Assembly (NCBI GenBank): GCA_013791675.1
Contig: VMTI01000206.1
Location: 1 to 10,458 of the forward strand
Direction of reading: 5' to 3'
DNA from: a bacterium
Lineage (GTDB): Bacteria > CG03
DNA length: 10,458 bases
The notes under the pieces were generated by a model. The model did no database searches. It saw nothing but the letters and a program-made list of their open reading frames with translations, and was not told where the DNA came from. Positions 5,492-10,458 of the stretch are shown one piece after another (the first letter of the stretch is position 1; each line of letters begins with the position of its first letter). A program made the position numbers and the translations under genes.

Positions 5492-8278
5492 ATGAGCAAG
5501 TATAACGTACTTCTGCCGAAAACGGCGTTTTCAATGAAGGCAAATCTGCGTGAGAAAGAACCCCTGATACAGAAAAAGTGGAAAAAAGCGGACATATATG
5601 AGCAAATCCTTCTGAACAACTCAGGCAAAAAACCCTTCGTTCTTCACGACGGCCCGCCTTACGCCAACGGCCACATACACATAGGCCACGCGCTGAATAA
5701 AATTCTGAAAGACATAATCGTAAAATATAAAAATATTTCCGGTTTCGCGGCGCCTTTTGTGCCGGGATGGGACTGCCACGGACTGCCGATAGAATATCAG
5801 CTTTTTAAAGAACTCAATATCACGAAATCCGACATCTCTCAAATAGACTTCAGAAAGAAGGCCGCCGAGTTCGCTAAAAAATTCCTCAAAATACAACTGA
5901 GTGAATTCATGCGGCTGGGTATTTTTGCCGACTGGAAAAAACCATACCTCACAATAAACAAAAACTATGAGGCCGGAATTCTTGAAACTTTCGCCGCGCT
6001 TGTTGAAAAAGGATTTGTTTACCGCGGGGCCAAGCCGGTGTACTGGTGCTGCTCGTGCGAAACGGCGCTCGCCGAGGCGGAAGTGGAATACCACGACATT
6101 CCAAGCCCTTCCATAACCGTTCTTTTTAAAAGCGAGGATCTTGAAAACACTTATGCCGCCGTGTGGACGACAACACCCTGGACACTTCCGGCAAATGCAG
6201 CGCTGGCTTTCAATAAAGATTTTCTGTATTCCGTGATTGAGATGGATATCAAAGGATATCAAACCCGTATTCTGGTGCTGGACGCGAAAAAGGAAGAAAT
6301 ACGCGACAAAGTGCACGCCAAAGACTTCCGCATAATATCACAGAATAAAGGAAGCAGGTTCGCGGGAATGAAATTCCGCCATCCTTTCCTCAATCAGCCA
6401 GCCGTCGGCATATGCGCCGATTTTGTAGAAAGCGGCGAAGGAACGGGGATAGTGCACATAGCCCCCGGCCACGGCGAGGACGATTACAGAGCCGGGCTTA
6501 AATACAATCTGCCGGTTATTTCTCCCGTGGATGAGAGGGGACTGTTCACAAAAGAGGCGGGAGAATTCCGCGGACAGTTCGTTTTTGACGCCAATGAAAA
6601 AATCATCAATATCATGCGTGAAAAAGGCGCGCTTCTGGAAAGTGAAGAAATAACGCACTCTTACCCGCACTGCTGGAGGTGCAAAAAACCCGTGATTTTC
6701 AGAGCGACGCCTCAATGGTTCATCTCCGTTGATAAAGATAACCTGCGCGGAAAACTTCTTGAAGAAATAAAACGGGTTGAATGGACTCCGCCGGAGGGTG
6801 AAAACAGAATATCCGCAATGGTGGAAAATCGCCCTGACTGGTGCATCTCACGCCAGCGCTACTGGGGCGTACCAATTCCGGTTTTCTACTGCGCCAATTG
6901 CGGCGAACATCTACTGGACGCGAAAATCATAAGAAAGCTGGGGGCGCTCGTGCGCGCGGAAGGGTCAGACATACTCCTTAAAGAAAATCTGCCCGTAGAT
7001 ATGATATGCCGCAAATGCGGCGGAAAAAAATTCTCTCTGGAAAACGATATTCTGGATGTGTGGTTTGATTCGGGCGCAAGTCACCACATACTTGAGGAAA
7101 GAGCGGGGCACAGATTTCCGGCCGATCTTTATCTTGAGGGCTCCGACCAGCACAGAGGCTGGTTCCAGTCATCGCTCATACTATCCTGCGCGACAAAAGG
7201 CCCCGCGCCTTACAAAAATGTTGTGACCCACGGTTTTGTGGTAGATGGGGCCGGGCGCAAAATGTCCAAATCACAGGGGAACGTAATAACGCCTCAGGAA
7301 ATAATAGATAAAAGCGGCGCCGATATTCTCAGAATTTGGACGGCCTCTCAGAACTATGCGGGAGACCTGCGTCTTTCAAATGAGATTCTTAAATCCTGCA
7401 CAGATTACTACCGGAAAATACGCAACACTTTCAGGTTTATGCTCGGGAATCTTCACGGCTGGTCCATTAAAAATGAAACACCGAAAGCTCAAATGACCGC
7501 GCTCGACCTTTACATACTCGCGAGAATGGAAGCGGTAAAAAAAGAGGTAACGGCTAATTATGAAAATTATCATATTTCGGAAGCTTTTCACTGCCTCTTT
7601 GATTTTATAAACCTTGACCTATCGTCTTTTTACCTCGACATAATCAAGGACAGGCTTTACACTCTCGGCGCGTACTGGCCCGACAGAAGAAGCTCCCAGA
7701 GCGCGCTCTGGGAATTGCTCAAAAATCTGACACTCCTTTTCGCGCCCGTCATATCCCACACTTGCGAAGAAGTGCTGCAGACAGCAAAAGAGGAAATAGA
7801 CGGAACTCTGCCGGAAAGCGTTTTTCTCATGGAAATTCCGGAAGAGAAATTCTTTATCCCTGAAAATAAAGCCGGACAGTGGATTCGTCTTTTAAAAATA
7901 CGGGAAAGCGTTTTAAAAGCCATAGAGGACGCGCGCGCGAACGGGAAGATAGGCAATGCGCTGGAAGCCGGGGCATCTATAACCGGGGATCGTGAAAATA
8001 CCCTGAGCTATTTCAGCGAATCCGCGCTTAAAGAAATATTCCTGATATCGCAGCTCGGCGAAGCGGCCGGGAAAGAAATACTGGCCGAACGCGAGGAAAA
8101 CGGCGTTTTGGTAAAAATATACCGCGCTGAAGGAACAAAATGCGGACGCTGCTGGAGAATAACGCAGAACAATTCAGACGGCATCTGCGAAAGATGCGCG
8201 AAAGCGGAAGCAGATACCGCGGCGTCTGCGGCGGCGAATGAGCCGGTGCCGAACACATCTGACATCCTTGAAAAATAA
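5492..8278 (+). CDS. ileS: Isoleucyl-tRNA synthetase
   Basis: IleRS charges tRNA-Ile and edits misactivated valine. The 928 residues match the bacterial type I enzyme. HIGH is at 63-66, the editing domain shows TTTPWTLP at 226-233 and GTGIVHIAPGHGEDDY at 317-332, DVWFDSG follows, and KMSKS is at 590-594. Three cysteine sets are visible: C186/C189 with C394/C397, C467/C470 with C506/C509 in the catalytic-domain insert, and a C-terminal zinc finger C884/C887/C899/C902. After the finger comes a short Ala/Glu-rich tail. The ATG follows the mtnA TAA with no gap. The nearest Shine-Dalgarno-like run (AAGGA, 5473-5477) is 14 bases away, so translation probably depends on coupling. There is no room for a T-box leader directly upstream, so any such control would have to act at the operon promoter. 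The eukaryote-like, mupirocin-resistant form is not indicated. Confidence 0.98.
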   Translation: MSKYNVLLPKTAFSMKANLREKEPLIQKKWKKADIYEQILLNNSGKKPFVLHDGPPYANGHIHIGHALNKILKDIIVKYKNISGFAAPFVPGWDCHGLPIEYQLFKELNITKSDISQIDFRKKAAEFAKKFLKIQLSEFMRLGIFADWKKPYLTINKNYEAGILETFAALVEKGFVYRGAKPVYWCCSCETALAEAEVEYHDIPSPSITVLFKSEDLENTYAAVWTTTPWTLPANAALAFNKDFLYSVIEMDIKGYQTRILVLDAKKEEIRDKVHAKDFRIISQNKGSRFAGMKFRHPFLNQPAVGICADFVESGEGTGIVHIAPGHGEDDYRAGLKYNLPVISPVDERGLFTKEAGEFRGQFVFDANEKIINIMREKGALLESEEITHSYPHCWRCKKPVIFRATPQWFISVDKDNLRGKLLEEIKRVEWTPPEGENRISAMVENRPDWCISRQRYWGVPIPVFYCANCGEHLLDAKIIRKLGALVRAEGSDILLKENLPVDMICRKCGGKKFSLENDILDVWFDSGASHHILEERAGHRFPADLYLEGSDQHRGWFQSSLILSCATKGPAPYKNVVTHGFVVDGAGRKMSKSQGNVITPQEIIDKSGADILRIWTASQNYAGDLRLSNEILKSCTDYYRKIRNTFRFMLGNLHGWSIKNETPKAQMTALDLYILARMEAVKKEVTANYENYHISEAFHCLFDFINLDLSSFYLDIIKDRLYTLGAYWPDRRSSQSALWELLKNLTLLFAPVISHTCEEVLQTAKEEIDGTLPESVFLMEIPEEKFFIPENKAGQWIRLLKIRESVLKAIEDARANGKIGNALEAGASITGDRENTLSYFSESALKEIFLISQLGEAAGKEILAEREENGVLVKIYRAEGTKCGRCWRITQNNSDGICERCAKAEADTAASAAANEPVPNTSDILEK

Positions 8279-8735
8279 AAAACTTTTTATTTTTATAGCC
8301 GCCTCAGGCTTTGCCATCGACCGGCTGGCAAAATTTCTTGTACGGGAAAATCTCGGAGTCGGGGATTCAATAACGGTGATAGAAAAATTCTTCCGCCTGA
8401 CTCACATCACTAACACGGGAATAGCTTTCGGGATGGCCCAGGGCAACAACGTTTTCTTTATTATCGTAAGTTTCGCCATATTATCGCTGCTGATTTATTT
8501 TTTTGTGAATACAGAAAACGCGCGGGAACTGCTGCCTCTGACGCTGATTGCCGCAGGCGCCGCCGGCAACATATACGACCGCCTAATTTACGGAAGCGTG
8601 TGCGACTTTCTGGAATTCAATCTCGGCTTCCCGCCTTTCAATCCATGGCCTATTTTCAACGCCGCCGACGCCATGATAACAATAGGCGGAGTGATACTTT
8701 TTTATCTGGAATTTATCCGCAAACGTCCGGACTGA
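8238..8735 (+). CDS. lspA: Lipoprotein signal peptidase (signal peptidase II)
   Basis: LspA is an inner-membrane aspartyl protease that cuts the signal peptide from diacylated prolipoproteins. At 165 residues it has the usual length and four hydrophobic segments (about 14-30, 71-90, 97-112 and 139-158). Motifs: IDRLAK at 27-32 (usual DQ..K), NTGIAFGM at 59-66 (the N.G.AFG box), GNIYDR at 110-115, catalytic Asp123 in VCDF and catalytic Asp144 in FNAAD. Both catalytic aspartates are present. The ATG at 8238 overlaps the end of ileS by 41 bases and has no good ribosome site. TTG at 8268 is an alternative that would give 155 residues and a 11-base overlap. Neighbouring ileS and lspA is a common bacterial arrangement. 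The gene ends 3 bases from the converging helicase gene. Confidence 0.96.
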   Translation: MSRCRTHLTSLKNKKLFIFIAASGFAIDRLAKFLVRENLGVGDSITVIEKFFRLTHITNTGIAFGMAQGNNVFFIIVSFAILSLLIYFFVNTENARELLPLTLIAAGAAGNIYDRLIYGSVCDFLEFNLGFPPFNPWPIFNAADAMITIGGVILFYLEFIRKRPD

Positions 8736-8738
8736 TTT

Positions 8739-10328
8739 TTATCTTTTGTCCTTGACGTGAGAAATGAGCGGCTTCTGCCCCTTTTTTTTAAAACTACCAA
8801 TGATTTCTTCCGCCTTTTCAAAAGGAACAGTCATAAAAGAGAATTTATCCAGAATCTGGATATCTCTGATATATTGGGACTTAATTGAAACTCTGCTCAT
8901 GATAAGATCAACAAGTTTCCTCGCATCAATTTTGTCTTTCTTGCCAAGAGCGACGAAAAGCCTTGCTTTGCCATGCTGCTCAAGCTGCCTGCCCTGCCCG
9001 CCGCTATCTTTTATTATACCATAGGTGTCGGGATTGAGTTCTTCTTCAAAACAATAGTTGAGCACAGCCCCTAATATTTCTGCCGGCTCGCGTTCTCCAA
9101 TCAATCTCTTAGCCCATTCATAATATTTAGCGTCAATTTTTTCTGCAAGAATAACGGCAAGGTCATCGTATATCTTTTTCTTTTTGGCGTTAATGATGTC
9201 TCCCACATTCGGCACTTTCGCTTTCTTAATATCAGTCTTGGCAAACCTCTGTATAAACATCAGGCGCTTATACTCACTCGGAGTAATAAACGTGATAGCG
9301 GTGCCTTCCTTGCCCGCCCTTCCCGTACGGCCTATGCGATGGACATAAGATTCGGGATCCTGAGGCAGCGAATAGTTTATAACGTGGGTAAGGTCTACAA
9401 CATCAATTCCGCGGGCAGCGACATCTGTCGCCACAAGAATATTCACTTTTTTCTTCTTGAAGTGCCCGAGAATTCTTTCTCTTTGCGACTGTGAAATATC
9501 TCCATGGATAGCTTCCGCGTCGTATCCCCTGTCCTTCAAATGAGCTGAAACAGAGTCAACGTCATTTTTTGTTCTGCAGAAAACCAGAGCGTAAAAATCC
9601 GGTTCAATATCAATTATTCTGCACAGCGCCTCAAATTTGTCATGAGATTTGACCTCAAAGTATATTTGCTCCGTCAGATTAGTTATAAGCGTCTCTTTCT
9701 TAACTGTAAGAAGCTCGTATCCTTTCATGTATTTATGAGCAAGCTCCCTTATCTTCGTCGGTATTGTCGCGGAAAACAACAGCGTTCTTTTATCGGCATT
9801 TGTATGCTTCATTATTTCTTCCATATCCTCAATGAATCCCATATTAAGCATCTCATCCGCTTCATCAAGTATCAGGTGCTCAATTTGTCCAATCTTTAGT
9901 GTCTTTCTGTTAAGATGGTCAATTACCCTGCCCGGAGTCCCGACCACAATATGCACGCCGTTTCTCAAACTGCGCAACTGCTGATCAATAGACTGCCCGC
10001 CATATACCGGTATTGTTCTGATATCCTTGCTTCCTTTGAGCGAATTGATTTCTTCCGATACCTGAATGGCCAGCTCCCGCGTAGGAACCAAAATCAGCGC
10101 CTGAACTGTTTTGGTATCCGCGCTAATCATTTCTATCAGCGGTAAACCAAATGCGGCGGTTTTGCCCGTGCCTGTCTGGGCCTGAGCGATGATATTGGTA
10201 TCATTTCTTAACATTACAGGGATAGTCAAGGCCTGAATCGGGGTCGGCTCCTCAAACCCTTTTTTATTAATTGCTTCCAGCGATTGCGCTGAAAGCCCAA
10301 GGTCATTAAATGTCTTTTTTTCTTCCAT
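8739..10328 (-). CDS. deaD: DEAD-box ATP-dependent RNA helicase with DbpA-type RNA-binding domain
   Basis: This protein unwinds RNA with ATP; relatives act in ribosome assembly, RNA decay and cold adaptation. It has 529 residues with every core motif: a Q motif ending at about Gln32, Walker A AQTGTGKT at 50-57, PTREL at 82-86, GG at 110-111, TPGR at 131-134, DEAD at 155-158, SAT at 186-188, LVFCRT at 248-253, ATDVAARGID at 300-309 and HRIGRTGR at 330-337. A Lys-rich linker and helical region (about 365-440) lead to a DbpA-type RNA-binding domain at about 455-515 (ARLFVALGKKDK onward). The CsdA/DeaD and DbpA groups both carry such a domain. The length and linker fit the DeaD-like group better, but the symbol is a family label rather than a proven orthology. 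The ATG at 10328 has AGAGGAA (10332-10338) 3 bases upstream. The gene stands alone on its strand within the window. Confidence 0.95.
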   Translation of the reverse strand: MEEKKTFNDLGLSAQSLEAINKKGFEEPTPIQALTIPVMLRNDTNIIAQAQTGTGKTAAFGLPLIEMISADTKTVQALILVPTRELAIQVSEEINSLKGSKDIRTIPVYGGQSIDQQLRSLRNGVHIVVGTPGRVIDHLNRKTLKIGQIEHLILDEADEMLNMGFIEDMEEIMKHTNADKRTLLFSATIPTKIRELAHKYMKGYELLTVKKETLITNLTEQIYFEVKSHDKFEALCRIIDIEPDFYALVFCRTKNDVDSVSAHLKDRGYDAEAIHGDISQSQRERILGHFKKKKVNILVATDVAARGIDVVDLTHVINYSLPQDPESYVHRIGRTGRAGKEGTAITFITPSEYKRLMFIQRFAKTDIKKAKVPNVGDIINAKKKKIYDDLAVILAEKIDAKYYEWAKRLIGEREPAEILGAVLNYCFEEELNPDTYGIIKDSGGQGRQLEQHGKARLFVALGKKDKIDARKLVDLIMSRVSIKSQYIRDIQILDKFSFMTVPFEKAEEIIGSFKKKGQKPLISHVKDKR

Positions 10329-10458
10329 ATGTTCCTCTTTTTCTACTTATCCTTTTTCCCAATCAAATTTAGTAAGCATACACCATTATCCACAAAAAAG
10401 ATAGGAAGATTAGGTGCCAGCAGGCGTGACGAATGATATTTATCAAAAGCGGCAAAAA
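10329..10458 (-). promoter_or_regulatory. Upstream region of the helicase gene, cut by the window edge
   Basis: This stretch is AT-rich and holds no gene I can support. It contains the helicase ribosome site (AGAGGAA, 10332-10338). A GATAAT sequence on the minus strand, in the revcomp of the segment near 10387-10393, resembles a -10 box but has no good -35 partner. I see no clear promoter, cold-box or hairpin; the real promoter may be weak or lie beyond the edge. Confidence 0.3.

Noticed and set aside
5621..6316. A 231-codon open frame on the minus strand
   Set aside because: It is opposite the HIGH and editing regions of ileS, has no recognisable motifs and no plausible ribosome site.
1..10458. 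CRISPR array, transposon, tRNA or rRNA
   Set aside because: No regularly spaced direct repeats, transposase motifs, terminal inverted repeats with target duplications, or cloverleaf sequences were seen on either strand.

Overview
The window is a housekeeping-gene region from a bacterium of moderate GC content, roughly in the mid 40s to 50 percent by eye. LspA implies a lipoprotein-processing membrane, the TsaB/TsaE pair is bacterial, and the best promoter is a textbook sigma-70 type. Genes are tightly packed, with 4-base ATGA overlaps and a directly abutting stop/start. I cannot assign a phylum from sequence alone. The divergent proteins and the lack of a familiar gene order suggest an uncultivated lineage (an Elusimicrobiota- or Omnitrophota-like group is only a guess). 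There is no rRNA, tRNA, transposase or CRISPR array.

Left third (1-3264, minus strand): an apparent operon reads leftwards from a strong promoter at about 3316-3344. It encodes a small two-helix membrane protein, ThiL (thiamine-monophosphate kinase), TsaE, and an unusually long TsaB whose frame continues into a coiled coil and an acidic Pro/Glu-rich tail and leaves the window. TsaE and TsaB both serve in making the t6A modification of ANN-decoding tRNAs. Two in-frame repeat or palindromic elements lie in this operon: a 39-bp tandem repeat at the start of tsaE that overlaps the end of thiL, and a GC-rich palindrome of about 60 bp inside tsaB.

Middle (3375-8735, plus strand): a divergent operon encodes ProC (proline synthesis), a small two-helix membrane protein in the place often held by yggT, MtnA (methylthioribose-1-phosphate isomerase), IleS (isoleucyl-tRNA synthetase) and LspA (lipoprotein signal peptidase). 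Every junction from the membrane protein onward overlaps or abuts, so translational coupling is likely. The two operons share a short intergenic region in which the -35 boxes of opposite promoters appear to overlap on a palindrome.

Right (8739-10328, minus strand): a complete DEAD-box RNA helicase with a DbpA-type RNA-binding domain ends 3 bases from lspA, tail to tail. Its upstream region (10329-10458) reaches the window edge.

I see no defence system or obvious new machine. The most unusual object is the TsaB-coiled-coil fusion, together with the palindromic or repeat insertions that sit in frame in the tsa genes.
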